A stretch of DNA of 64,000 nt from Altimarinus sp964500515 (GTDB taxonomy: Bacteria > Patescibacteriota > Gracilibacteria > BD1-5 > UBA6164). A program made the position numbers and the translations under genes. Numbering within the stretch: position 1 is the first letter of the stretch; every line of letters starts with the position of its first letter. Of the stretch, positions 42,014-53,278 are shown piece after piece. Under the pieces are notes generated by a model, which had not been told where the DNA came from, did not search any database, and was given only the letters and a program-made list of their open reading frames with translations. The stretch covers positions 167,224 to 231,223 of the forward strand of contig CAZCNE010000001.1 in assembly GCA_964500515.1 (NCBI GenBank). Reading direction: 5' to 3'.

Positions 42014-42775
42014 TTATTTTTTATATTTTAAATAACTTATCTTTGTTATAACAAAAATTATTACAATTACAGAAACTATCTGATAAGCTGTAAAATTATA
42101 AAAAACTTTTGGTTCAACTCTGATAAATTCAAGTAAAAATCTCCATAAAAAATATGAAATTAAAAAATAATCAAAAAGTATTCACTCTTTTAAATTTTTG
42201 TTTTTATATTTTGATAAAAGTATAAAAAATAAAATTATAAGAAAAATTATTTCATAAATTTGAGTTGGATGTCTCAAAATTCAATCTCAAAAATCTACTC
42301 ACCAACTCGAGTTTGTAGGAATTCAAAAGCAGCATCAATGTAAAAAACATCAAATTCTTCAAATTGCTATTCAAATTGTTATTCATGGCGCAATTGCATT
42401 TCAAAATCTAGTTTTTTCTTTTAATATTTTTTTTGTTATCCAAATTGCTAAAAATCATCAAATAATTCATCAAGTTATTGTTCTTCATGATAATATAGCT
42501 TCAATGCTTCAAGAATTTTTTATTTCATCAAAATAAGCTATCCAAATAGGGATTTTTGCTCATAGAATTCATCAAAAAATTCAAGCAAAAATCACATAAA
42601 AACTATTTTCGTTTTTTACATAATTATCTTTTCATAAAATCCAAAAAACATAAATTCAAACAATAAGTCATAAAAGCACAAAAAATGAATAAGTTGAAAC
42701 TTGAATTCAAAATATATCAAAATAAGGTAAAACTCACCAATTTTGTCAATGTCAAATAGAATGTGAATCAAACAT
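42014..42775 (-). CDS. lgt: Prolipoprotein diacylglyceryl transferase
   Basis: A 253-residue membrane enzyme with seven hydrophobic segments. Signature GRTITGGIIGGFLAIWI with the catalytic region and GRIGCFLHGCCFGIPT (family motif GR.GNF.....G; here two extra Cys), then RHPTQIYE. It transfers diacylglycerol from phosphatidylglycerol to the lipobox Cys, before LspA (15555-16010) cuts. Very many Gly in this protein are TGA. Own unit on the minus strand. Confidence 0.93.
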
Positions 42776-42803
42776 AAAAAATATTTAAGAATCAATAAAA
42801 TTA

Positions 42804-42842
42804 GAAAAATCCTCCTACTTTCTTTTTTAAAGAGGAATTTTT
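42804..42842 (-). terminator. Terminator between two minus-strand genes
   Basis: Stem AAATCCTC / GAGGAATTT with A and T runs on both sides, located after the methyltransferase-like gene and before lgt; works in both directions. Confidence 0.6.
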
Positions 42843-42848
42843 GAATAA

Positions 42849-43451
42849 TTAAAATAATTTAGGGAAAAACATTCAAGTATTTTTTTTATAATTTTTATAT
42901 TCTAAAAAATTTTTATTTAACAATTTTTCTTCTTGTCGAGCTCTATAGTACATCATTGGAATAAAAATAAAAATAACTAAAGTAAGCATCATATAATTGA
43001 GATAAACAATAGAAACTCAAATTCAAAACCAAATTAACGAAGCATATAAGGGATGTCTGACTATTTTGTAGGGACCAGTTTTTACCAAAAAATGATCTTT
43101 GTAAATTTTTATATGATTTGCCCAATTACTTGATAGATAATATCTTCAAACTACATTGAAAATAGTTCAAACAATAACTAAAAAAATTCAAAAAAATATT
43201 AATATTAAATCCAATTTTTCTCAAAAACTTAAATTTCAAATTTTTAAAATCCAAACAATATATAATAAAAAGAAAAATAAAGCCATAGTTCAAGTTGCTA
43301 CTTTAGATTTTTTCTTGTTTTTTGTATCAATTTTTTCTTCAAAAAAAATAAAATCTGAAATTACTGCTATAATTAAAATAGAGCTACAAATTCAAACAAC
43401 TAAATTTATCCAAAAATCATTAGAATTTATTAAATCATAATTTATAAACAT
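42849..43451 (-). CDS. Isoprenylcysteine/phospholipid methyltransferase-like membrane protein
   Basis: A 200-residue protein with four or five membrane helices. It has the C-terminal ICMT/PEMT motif: LVKTGPYKIVRHPLYASLIW (the RHPxY binding site for S-adenosylmethionine) and RARQEEKLLNKNFLEYKNY, where EE follows at the usual distance. These enzymes methylate isoprenyl-cysteines or lipids in the membrane. The target here is unknown. It heads a minus-strand run of small membrane protein genes. Confidence 0.8.
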
Positions 43452-43506
43452 AATCGATAAAAATTAAAATTAATTATTTATACTTTTTATAATATTTGTG
43501 AAATAT

Positions 43507-43881
43507 TTAAACTAGATATTTTAAAGATAATATTAATATTCATGAACATCCTCAAAAAATAAGAAGAGCAATTGTAGGAATAGCCCAAATTATCATAATT
43601 TTTTTAAAATATTTTTTTGATAACAAAGATTTTTTTCTTAAATGTATAGAATATATTGAAATTCCAAAAACCCATAAAATTGGTAATATAATCATTAAAA
43701 AAACAATAATACCATAATAATTTCCTAGTCATAAATAATAAATAATTCAATCTCAAATATCTGTAAAAATTAAAGAAGTTAAAAAAAGAATTAATAAAAA
43801 ACTAAGAATTCTTTTACAATACTTTTTTTGTTCTGGAGTTTCTGAGTCTATTTGAGTTTGAGTAATTTTTTCGTTTTCCAT
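43507..43881 (-). CDS. Small membrane protein
   Basis: A 124-residue protein with an N-terminal polar segment (MENEKITQTQIDSETPEQKK) and three hydrophobic helices (about residues 25-40, 50-75, 95-120). It contains YCKRI and FGGCSG. Family not recognised. It resembles the following two genes in size, start (MEN/MNK, then acidic/basic lead) and topology, and the three may be divergent copies of one another. Confidence 0.5.
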
Positions 43882-43924
43882 ATATAAATAAAAATAAAAC
43901 AAAACAAAAGTATAATCTATAAAT

Positions 43925-44242
43925 TTATTTTTCTATAAAACATAGTCCATATAATCATAAAAAAATAATCAAAGGAATTAAATATATTATTAATCAAATA
44001 TCAAAGCATAATTTTGATAATTTTTGTTTATTTTTTTTATATACTAAAATAATTGGAACAAGAATTATCCATGATAATGCTAAAGCATTATAACTTATTA
44101 TCCGTACAATAAGAAGAAATAATCAATCTTGATTTGAAAATTCTCAATAAAAATAAGTTCCCAAGTATGTTACAACTGGAATTATTATTGGAATACTAAA
44201 TGTTTTAAGAAGTTCTTTAGTACAATTTTTTATATTTTCCAT
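43925..44242 (-). CDS. Small membrane protein
   Basis: A 105-residue protein: MENIKNCTKELLKTF, then three hydrophobic helices (about residues 16-32, 45-68, 82-103), with a short basic loop YKKNKQKLSK. Family not recognised. The Cys in the N-terminal segment (NCTKELLK) matches the LTCNDLIKK of the next gene and the YCKRI of the preceding gene, in line with a small paralogous family. Confidence 0.5.
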
Positions 44243-44262
44243 ATATAATTAAAAATTAAAAA

Positions 44263-44688
44263 CTATTTAATTTGCTTACTATTTTGTATTGGATACAAAA
44301 CTGATATTTGTAAAACAGATGTTTGAAATACTAAAAATCAGATTATTAGGAATCAAAAAATAAGAGTAATAATCAATTTTATAATACATAATTTATTAGA
44401 TAAATTTCATTTTCTGAATTTATATATTTTAAAAACAATATACATAAGTATAGTAATAATTCATAATAATAGTATAATCATATTTGCAAAAATAGTTTCA
44501 AAATATCTTTCATGAATTCATTCATATTTTCATCAACCAGAGATTATATCAGCTTCAAAGAAATTTAAAATAAGATAACTTGTAATTTTTATTCAAACAA
44601 ATATTATCAAAAATCATATAAAAAATATTATTATGATTTTTTTAATTAGATCATTACAAGTAAGATTTTTAAAATTTTTTTTGTTCAT
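44263..44688 (-). CDS. Small membrane protein
   Basis: A 141-residue protein with a polar start (MNKKNFKNLTCNDLIKK), three membrane helices (about residues 17-42, 68-90, 108-128) and an extracytoplasmic loop with ADIISGGGKYEGIHERYF. Family not recognised. Ends with TAG. Its start is 3 nt from the stop of the radical SAM gene, so these are probably transcribed together. Confidence 0.5.
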
Positions 44689-44690
44689 AA

Positions 44691-46046
44691 TTATTTTCTA
44701 TAAAACATATTGTATGTAGAAAAAGGAAATTTTTTTAAATCAGGAGTTATAATGTGTACACAATCCTTTTGTGCTGACTTTATATCAAAATTGTAAATGT
44801 CAATAAAAGATTTTATACTAATCCTAAAAAAATGATTATTTACATAATCTGATTGTGCTTGTTTTGACATAAGTAAAAGTTTTGGTTCAAGGATTTTTGT
44901 TAATCAAGCCCAAGGATTACAAACTCAAGCACAACAATCTCATTTATTTTCTTTTTCTTCTCAAATTATATCTCTTAAATCAAAAGCAAAAGTATTTTTT
45001 ATGCTATCAAGATTGTCTTTTATATTGACTTTGTGAATGATAGGTTTCCATCACTCAGTATTTTTTTTGTGAAGATAAGTAAGAGCAACTCTATCTGGAT
45101 CACAAGGAAGAGGAATAAAATCATCAAATTTTATAAAACTATTAGAGTCTTTTTCTATTTTATTTATAATTCAACTCAAAGTTATACGATTTTTTGTGTC
45201 AACTTTTCATCTTCCAAAAAAGGCGATTGGCTGAAAATTGATTCATCTTATATAATTTTCATTTAATCAAAATTTAATTATTTCATAAATCTCATCATCA
45301 TTTAATCAATTTTTTATTGTTGAAACCAAAGTTATAGGAATTTTATATTTTTGTAAATTTTTAATAGCTTTTAATTTTTGTTCAAGTATATTTTTTCATC
45401 TTAGATTTTTATAAGTTTCTTCTTTAAATCAATCAAATTGTAAATAAACTTCAAATCATAATTTTATTTTTCATAAATTTTTTACAAACTCTTCATCTTC
45501 TGCTATTCTTAATCAATTTGTATTTAGCATTACATATTTAAAATTTTTATTTTTTGCAATTTTAAGTATTTCCAATATTTCTGGATGAAGAGTCGGTTCT
45601 CATCAGCTAATTTGAAGAATATCTGCTTTGTTGTGTTCGCTATCTTGATAAAAATCCATCATTTTTTCTATAGTTTTTAAATCAAGAAATTCTCAAGTTC
45701 ATGAATTTGCATAACAAGTAGGGCAAGCTAAATCACATTTATTTGTAATTTCTATAAGTCATATACAAGTGTGTTGTTCATGATTTGGGCAAAGTCAACA
45801 ATCCCGAGGACATCATTTTTTAAAAAGAGTTTGAGTTTTGCATCAAGTTCATGGTTTATAATACAAAAATTTTTTGTAATAATATCTTTGATCTTGTTCA
45901 AATATTTCTTCTTGTTTTCAATGCTCAGGACAAAATTTTCTTAGAAAAATTCAATCTTTTTTTCTTATAATTTTAGCTCAAACTTTAGCTAAACATTTAT
46001 TACAAACACTAGTTGTAGCTTCCAAAAAGACATAATCTTTAGTCAT
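44691..46046 (-). CDS. Radical SAM enzyme with N-terminal Cys clusters
   Basis: A 451-residue protein. N-terminal Cys-rich part: CNKCLAKV, FCPEHG and GCPRDCGLCPNHEQHTC. Then the radical SAM cluster motif NKCDLACPTCYANSG (CxxxCxxC, about residues 100-115) and GGEPTLHPEI. The CPxxCGxCxxH layout just ahead of the CxxxCxxC is that of the Tes/Mas (tetraether or membrane-spanning lipid synthase) clade of radical SAM proteins; I assign it there with moderate confidence. It may join or modify lipid tails. It precedes three small membrane proteins, with a methyltransferase-like membrane enzyme beyond them, which fits a lipid theme. Confidence 0.7.
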
Positions 46047-46090
46047 AATTTATAGAAATATTAAAAAATTTAAATTTCAAAAATAAATAA

Positions 46091-47557
46091 TTATCTTTTC
46101 AATATTATTCATATAGTTTTAAAAATAATCTTTAAATCAAGTAAAAAACTCCGATTTTCTATATAAAAAATATCAAATTTTACTTCATCTTCAAAAGAAT
46201 TTTTTTCTCTACCATTTACTTGAGACATTCAAGTAATTCAAGGCTTTATAGTTAAAACTCTTTTTTGAGATATTTCGTATTTTTCAACTTCTCTTGGTTG
46301 ATGTGGGCGAGGTCAAACTAAGCTCATATCTCAAATTAGAACATTGAAAAATTGAGGAATTTCATCTATAGAATATTTTTCTATAAATTTTCAAATTTTT
46401 GTTTTTCTTGGGTCATTTTTTATTTTGTATAAAGGTCATTTTCTAATTGATCTTTCTTTTATCAATTTATTTTCATACTCCAAAGCCTCATCATCTTCAG
46501 GACAAATTCAGTAAGAATCTTTGATACAATATTTCCATTTTAAATATCTAAATTTATAACAAAAAAATTCTTTTTGTTTTTGTCATATTCTTTTATTTTT
46601 ATAGATAATAGGTCCTTCAGGATCTTCGAGTTTTATCATTATGGCAACGATTATCATAAGAGGAGAAAAAATTATTATTCAAAAAATACTTCAAATTATA
46701 TCAAGAATTCTTTTTATAACTCTTCACCAATTATCTAAAGAAATATTTTTTATATCAATTACTGGAATTTTATGAATCAATGTAAGTTCTGTGTTTAATT
46801 TCGTTACATCGAATAAATTTGTAATATATCTATATCTTATACCATAAATTTTACAATATTCCCAAATTTTATATAAATCTTCATTTGAAAAATCACTATC
46901 AATAAATAGAATTTCATCTGTATTTTTTAAAATATTTTCTAGATTTTCAAGATTTCAAAGGTATTTTATTTTTTCTAGATTTTTATCTTTTTTGTTTATA
47001 TATCAAATAACTTTATAAATATGAGCATCTTTTATATCTTCAATTATTTCCTCAAGTTCTTCATCTTTTTTATTTGTAATTAACAAAATTTTTGTTTTTT
47101 CTATATGTTTTTTTTCCAAGAGAAAATGTTGGATTTTATTTAAAACAAGTCTTGTTAAAATATTTAAAAAAGTTCAAAATATAAAAGCATAAAGTATTAT
47201 AAGTCTTGGAATTTCTTCTTTGTCATATATAAAACCTTTTCATAAATAAACAAAAACAGCAAAAAATATAAAAGCATAAATTCAATATCTTATAACTTCA
47301 AGTATTTCTTTGATCTTCGAATTTGTGATTTTTATTTTATACAATCAATGACTAGCAAGAATTAAAACATATAAAAATCATCAAAACAAAGCAAAATTAG
47401 TAAGAGCTTCGTTTGAAATAGTTTGAATAGGTAAAATAACTCATGGAATTAAATCTGTGATTTGTCTTAACTCACGAGCAAGAAAAAAAGATAAAAATAT
47501 CATCAAAAAATCGAGAGGGATTTTTATTATAGATAATGTTATGTCCTGTTTTTTCAT
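46091..47557 (-). CDS. Polyprenyl phosphate sugar-1-phosphate transferase (WbaP/WcaJ-like)
   Basis: A 488-residue membrane protein. Four N-terminal helices, a central CoA-binding-like region with KTKILLITNKKDEELEE, and the C-terminal catalytic domain from about residue 290: a hydrophobic re-entrant segment, then KLEDPEGPIIYKNKRIGQKQKEF, IEKYSIDEIPQFFNVL and MSLVGPRPHQPREVEKY, ending GITGMSQVNGREKNSF. These are the bacterial sugar transferase marks. It starts a glycan by loading undecaprenyl phosphate with a sugar phosphate. The gene is 45 nt upstream of the radical SAM gene and divergent from 47710. The 152-nt gap (47558-47709) should hold the divergent promoters. Confidence 0.9.
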
Positions 47558-47709
47558 AAAAATCGATTAAATGAGAAAACGAATAAGCGGTAAAAAGAAT
47601 TGTTCAATCGTTTCATCTTTCTTTTATTTTATTTTTTTTATTTTGAATTGCAAATACAAGTTTTTTTATTAGAATTGATAATAATTAACATTAAAATTAA
47701 AATAAAAAT

Positions 47710-48810
47710 ATGAAAACACTAGATTTAATTAAAGTTGTTTTTTGAGATATAGTAAAATTATATAAAAATATATTTCATTGGGGAGTAAGTAAAATAATTA
47801 TTTTTATATATGTTTTTTTATTATCGATTTTGTTAACTTTTCCGTTATTTATTATAATTATTATATTATTTTATGTGTTTTGAATATGAGAATACATAAA
47901 TTCAATGCAATTAAATATAACAAGTCTTAGTAGCTTTTTTTTAGAAAAAACAGTACTGTTTTTTCTAATGATTTTTTTATTAATTTTTACTTTTTTAGTA
48001 TTTTCTTTTTGATATTCTTATAAAATCATTCTTTTCAATAAATTAAATTTTTCATATCTAAAAAATAAAAAATTGCAATATTTTAAAAATTCTTTTTTTG
48101 ACTTTAAATTAATCTGAAAATATTTTCTTGTGAGTAGTTGGAATGCTTTGGTTTTATTAATCCCAATAATTATTTTTATAATTTGATTTATTTTAATTGT
48201 TAAGTTTAATTGATGATTTGAATATATAAATAATATTTTAAGTTTAGAAAATTCAGAGTCTAAAGATATTAATAAAATTATATTTACTATATCTATTTTT
48301 TCACTTATTTTATTTGTAATTTGTGCGATATTGTTTTTTTATCTTATATATAGAATTATTTTTTCATATATTATTTTAGTTGATGAAGAAAATTATCCAG
48401 AAAGAAAAAAATCACTTTTTTATGTGAAAGAATCATTGAATAACACAAGAAGTATCAAGTCATTTTTTAAGTATGTATTATTAACTTTTATTATTATTTT
48501 GATTTTATTACCATTTAATATTTTCTTTTCATATATTTCTTCTAAAGTTGATGATTTAAGTACTTATATAAATTATATTAAATTATCAGAACAAGAGCAA
48601 AAAATATTAGAAAAAAATACTACAAGTTCATACTTAATTAGTCAGTTAAAAATGCAATATTCAACCTATGATGAAGGAAAATTGTACAACAATCTTTATG
48701 TTTTTTATACAATTTCACTATTTTTATCTGTAATCAATTTTGTTTTTATTTTGTGAGTTTTAGAAATGTTTACAGTTTCTTTTTATAAGAATGAAATAAT
48801 TAAAAGATAA
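47710..48810 (+). CDS. Polytopic membrane protein
   Basis: A 366-residue protein with about six hydrophobic helices, grouped in pairs (residues about 30-60, 80-100, 140-165, 195-220, 250-275, 330-355). Between the last two is a charged extracytoplasmic loop of about 55 residues (LSEQEQKILEKNTTSSYLIS). No family recognised; the layout is like DUF7544/glycerophosphoryl-diester-type integral proteins, but no motif confirms that. Followed at 16 nt by another membrane protein gene. Confidence 0.6.
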
Positions 48811-48826
48811 AGAAATAATTTTATTT

Positions 48827-49207
48827 ATGAAAAAAAAGTTTATTTTATTTATATTATTGATAGTTTTTTGTGTAAGTATATTATCTGTTGTGCTTATTTT
48901 AAATTTTGTTGATCCTTATTCAAGTTGATTGGTTTGAGTAATTTCTCTTATTATCTCATTTTTATTATCTCTTTGAACATTTTTTACTTTATTTTTATAT
49001 ATATTGAAAAAAGCTTATTATAGGTGAGATGTTTTTTTGTATCATGTTTATACAAGTTTTCGTCAGTGATTTTTTATTTCAATGTTTTTATTTATTTGTA
49101 TATTTTTTTATCATAATGATTTATTGAGTTTTATAAATGCGAGTTTTTTGTTTTTACTTTTTTTCTTTTCTGAATTGTTTATAAGAAATATAGAAGACCC
49201 AAATTAA
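48827..49207 (+). CDS. Membrane protein
   Basis: A 126-residue protein with four hydrophobic helices (about residues 5-27, 34-62, 80-98, 102-118) and a positively charged loop KKAYYRGD. Not recognised. Co-transcribed with the preceding membrane protein; terminator follows. It contains YHVYTSFRQGFFISM, which resembles a segment of CPR proteins that accompany the M23 hydrolase gene, but I cannot confirm that. Confidence 0.55.
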
Positions 49208-49225
49208 AATATATTACAAAATTAC

Positions 49226-49256
49226 AAAAATGCCTTTTTTTTAGGGCATTTTTTTG
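49226..49256 (+). terminator. Rho-independent terminator
   Basis: Stem AAATGCCT / AGGGCATTT with one G-T pair, T-rich loop and T tract. Confidence 0.75.
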
Positions 49257-49313
49257 ATTATTTTTTTAAATTGTGATATTATTAAAACAGTAAATATAAA
49301 ATAAAAACAAAAA

Positions 49314-51308
49314 ATGTTAAATAAATTAATTTATGTAATTATTTTGATTATCTTTATTTTTCCATCAGAAACTTTAGCTTTATCTTCGCCTGAAAGAAAT
49401 AAAATAATTTTACAAAATTTTAAAGAAAGATCTATAAAAAATATTTTTAGTAATAATGATTTTCAAACTTGAACATGAAAATTGTTAATTGATGCTTCTA
49501 AAAAAATTGATCTTTATTGAGCAATAAGACAAAATATAGAAAATGATAGAAAAGAAATTGAAGCTAAAAAAGAATCTATAGTTTTAAGAATAGATTCTTT
49601 GGAAAAATCTATTGAATTTCTTGATAATGATATCAAAGAAAAAACTCAAGAAGTCACAAAAACTAATTTAGATATTTCAAAAACCAAAAAAGAAATAGAA
49701 AAATGAAAAGAGGTTATAAGTTTATTGAACAAAAAAATTGAAGAAAATAAAAAAACTATTTTACAATATTTAATTCATATTTTTAAAAAGTGAAATTATA
49801 GTTTTAGTAATTGAGAAATAGATAATATAAAAAGTGTAATTTTAAATTCACAAGATATTTGATCAATTATAAATGAATTATATTTTAAATCTTTGCTAGA
49901 ATTAACTTGACAAAAATTACTTGAAAAACATAGAGATTATGTAAAAGTTTTATATATAAAAAAGCTTGAATTAGAAGAAAATGAAGAGAAATTGGTAAGT
50001 CTTAGAAATGATTTGATCATTGAAAAAAAATCATTGGATGATAAAAAGAAATTTAGGGAAGAATTACTTGAAAAAACAAAATGAAAAGAAGAAGAATACA
50101 AAGAGTTTATTGAGGAAAAAATTAAAATAGAAAAATCATTTAAAATTAAAGAAATTAATGCTTCAATAAAATTTCAAAATGTAAAAAATGATATATTAAA
50201 AGAATATTGATGTGAAAATGTTGATATTTTTAAGGAAAAAGAAAAATTAAGAAATTTAACAAAAGAATGTTCAGATATAAATAAAATCATAAATGCAGAA
50301 ACTATTTTGCAAAAAAATACTCTATGAGAAAATAATCCTTTAATATGGCCTATATCACCAGATAGATGAATTTCTTCATATTTTCATGATATTGGTTACA
50401 AAAATGTAATTTGAGATGATCATGATGCAATTGATATAAGAGCAGCTCAATGAACAAGAATAAAAGCTCCAGCTGATTGATATGTGATTTATGTTGAATA
50501 TCCAACAAGTCCAGATTATTCATATATTGCAATAAAACACAGTGATTGATTAGTAAGCGTTTATTGACATTTAAGTGAAATTTTTGTACAAAAATATGAT
50601 TATATAAGAAAATGACAAGTTTTTGCAAAAACTTGATGAGAATATTGAACTAAATGAGCTTGATATATGACTACTTGACCTCATTTACATTTTGAAATTT
50701 TTGATAATAAATCTTATTCCGATCCATTAAAATATTTAGATACATCAAACTTAGATTATCAAGATTTACCAGAGAAAAATAAATTTAAGTTTTTGATTGA
50801 TTTTAAAAATAAATTTTGATATGCTTTTAATGATAATTTATGAATAAAATCATCATTAAAAATATATTGAATCAACGAAATGGAAAGACAAAAAAGTTTA
50901 TTAGAACAATATGCAGTAAGTGATTTTAAGGACTGGAATATGTGGGTTGAAGAATCTTTAGAATGAAATATTGATCCAACATTTGTTATGTGTATTTGAT
51001 TAGCTGAATCAACTTTATGAAAATATACAAAAACTAAAAATAATATATGAAATGTCTGAAATACTGATTCTTGAGCAACAAGAACTATGCAATCTCCAAG
51101 AGAATGAGTCAAATCTATTGTAAAAACTTTAAATAATAAATTTTTATGACATTATACTAAAATTAAAGAATTAAGTAGATATTGAAATCCTAATTGAGCA
51201 ATTTATGCATCATCTGAATCAAATTGGCATAATAATATAATAAAATGTATGACAATTGTAAAGCAAAAATATGTTCCAGATGATTATAAATTTAGAATAA
51301 ATAAATAA
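49314..51308 (+). CDS. Secreted peptidoglycan hydrolase: coiled coil, M23 peptidase and C-terminal lysozyme-like region
   Basis: A 664-residue protein with signal segment (residues 5-22). A long coiled coil covers about 55-300 (EnvC/NlpD-like). The M23 (LytM) zinc peptidase follows: first ligand pair in DDHDAIDIRA (about residue 370), and GPHLHFEIF (about 460) with the HxH motif. Both are complete, so it should cut peptide cross-links. From about 545, a further domain (PTFVMCIGLAESTLGKYTK, NNIGNVGNTDSGATR, MQSPREGVKSI) looks like a lysozyme-superfamily glycosidase with Glu in AEST. Such dual hydrolases serve daughter-cell separation, but in an episymbiont could also attack host wall. Confidence 0.85.
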
Positions 51309-51386
51309 AATTTGACGGAAAATTTCTTATATGATAAAATAAAATTACAAATACAAAAATAAAAATATTTCTTATAAAACATAAAT

Positions 51387-52181
51387 ATGGTTGCAGATTT
51401 AAACAATAATTTGAAAAGCTTTAATCAGATAAGCTTATCAGAACTTAATTCGCAAGCTAGTTTTTTGAATAGAATCGATACAAAATATTTATTAACAGAA
51501 GAAGAATTTAAAAATATTTTAAAAGATTTAGAAGAAGATTTTTATGTTTTAGAAATTAATTCAAAATCAATTTTTCAATATGAAAGTGTTTATATGGATA
51601 CAGAGGATTATTGATTTTATTACCAACATCAAAATTGAGAAGAAAATAGAACAAAAATAAGAACTAGAAAATATGTTGATAGTGATATAGCTTTTTTTGA
51701 ATTTAAACAAAAACAAGATTGAATCACAAGAAAATTTAGATATCAATTCAAAGATTTAAAAGATCACTGAATAATGACAAATGAATCAAATAAATTTTTT
51801 GAATGAGTTTATCAAAGTTTTTATTTTAGAACTCCAGAAGAAATATTTCCATCCTTAACTACTAAATATAAAAGAATTACTTTATGAAGTAAATCAAGTG
51901 AAGAAAGACTAACCATAGATTTTGATATAAAGTTAGAAAATTTAAGAAATAATTGAAAATATTGAAATAAAGTTGTTAGTTTAGATAATTTAGTAATAAT
52001 TGAAAGTAAATCAATGGTAAAAAATTGATTAAGTTCAAAAATACTAAAAAAATACAATATAAAAAAATCTGATTCTTGCAGTAAATATAGTTTATGATTG
52101 GCATATCATTGAGTTGTAAAAGATATTTCTAGATTTAAGTCAACTATGAGAATTATAGAAAAAATAAAAAACAGTAAATAA
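51387..52181 (+). CDS. VTC-domain protein (polyphosphate polymerase-like)
   Basis: A 264-residue protein of the VTC/CYTH-like tunnel fold: FLNRIDTKYLLTEEEF (RxDxKY entry motif), SVYMDTEDYGFYYQH, NRTKIRTRKYVDSDIAFFEFKQK with the basic strand, RITLGSKSSEERLTIDFDI and VIIESKSMVKNG. In yeast Vtc4 the domain makes polyphosphate from ATP; bacterial homologues are mostly uncharacterised. Key Lys/Arg and Glu positions are present. Its last codons lie inside a 48-bp palindrome shared with the convergent murG. Confidence 0.85.
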
Positions 52182-52217
52182 AAAAAGAACTTAAAAGTTC
52201 TTTTTTTATTTACTGTT
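52170..52217 (+). terminator. Palindromic bidirectional terminator spanning two gene ends
   Basis: Two perfect 23-bp inverted arms (52170-52192 and 52195-52217) around AA. Core GAACTT-AA-AAGTTC flanked by seven A and seven T. The arms include the last three codons and stop of both convergent genes, so both proteins end in Asn-Ser-Lys. Confidence 0.9.
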
Positions 52218-53249
52218 ATCTTCAAGCATTTCTTCTTTAATTTTTTTAAGTGGTTCTAAAAAATTTTTTAAATTAAGTCAAACTTTTCTTAAGTCTTTAT
52301 ATTTTTGTAAAAGTTTTATTAAATTTTCTTCTATATTTTCACTTTCTAAAATTAAATCACTTCAATATTTTTCTTTAAAATAGTTTGCATTAGCAGTTTG
52401 ATGATTATTTGCACTTTCCTCAAGTGGTATAATTATCGAATGAATTCAAAAATTATATAATTCCCAAAGACTTGAAGATGCTCTTGTAATTGCTATATCT
52501 GTAGTTTTATATATTTTTCATAGTCTATTTGGACTTACAAAATCATATACTGAAACATTTAAATAGTCTTTAAATCTGTCTCTAAAATGCAGGTTTCTTA
52601 CACCTAAAATGATATAAAACTTTACATCTTGGAAATTCGGTATTACTTTTAACAAACTATTAAATATACGAGTTGATCATTGACTTCATGCTATTACAAG
52701 CACATTTAGAAACTCATTTTGATCGATTTTTATATTTGTAATTCAATCAAGTAATTCAGGATTTAAAATTTGTCATGTTAAAATGTGTTTTTTGGAGTCA
52801 ATTTTTTCATTTGGGTAAGTATAAAAAATCTTTGTAGCCATATTTCATATCAAATTGTTTGTTGCTCAACTTATCATATCAGATTCATGAATATAAATTT
52901 TTTTTGAAAGTACTCTAGCAGCTAAACATAGAGGTAAACTTACATAACCTCATTTTGAAAAAACTATATCAACATTTTGTTTTTTCAAGATTTGAATTCA
53001 TTGAAATACTCAAGAGGTATTTTTAAGAGGTTCGTATAGATTTCTAACGTCAAAATATCTTCTTATTTTTCAAGCAGAAATATCAAAAAATGGAATTCAA
53101 GCTTTTTCTGCTTCTTCTTCTTCTAAACTATCTAACTCTCAAACCCAAATAAACTTTAAATTGTCATCATCTTTGAGATAATTATATAATGCAAGTAAAG
53201 GAAAAACATGTCATCATGTTCAACCTCAGGTTAAAGCAATAGTTTTCAT
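52206..53249 (-). CDS. murG: UDP-GlcNAc: undecaprenyl-pyrophosphoryl-MurNAc-pentapeptide transferase
   Basis: A 347-residue GT-B enzyme (family GT28) of normal length. N-terminal glycine loop IALTGGTGGHVFPLLAL (residues 4-20; four Gly from TGA), FSKGGYVSLPLCLAARVL and IHESDMISGATNNLI (family H-E-Q/S-N..PG.xN). C-terminal IAGSQGSTRIFN and RASSSLWELYNFGIHSIIIPLEESANNHQTANA, the nucleotide-sugar site. It converts lipid I to lipid II at the membrane. Ends inside the palindrome shared with the VTC gene. A PAP2 gene is 29 nt upstream, transcribed in the same direction. Confidence 0.92.
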
Positions 53250-53278
53250 TTAAATAAAAAATAAAAAATAAAAGTCAT

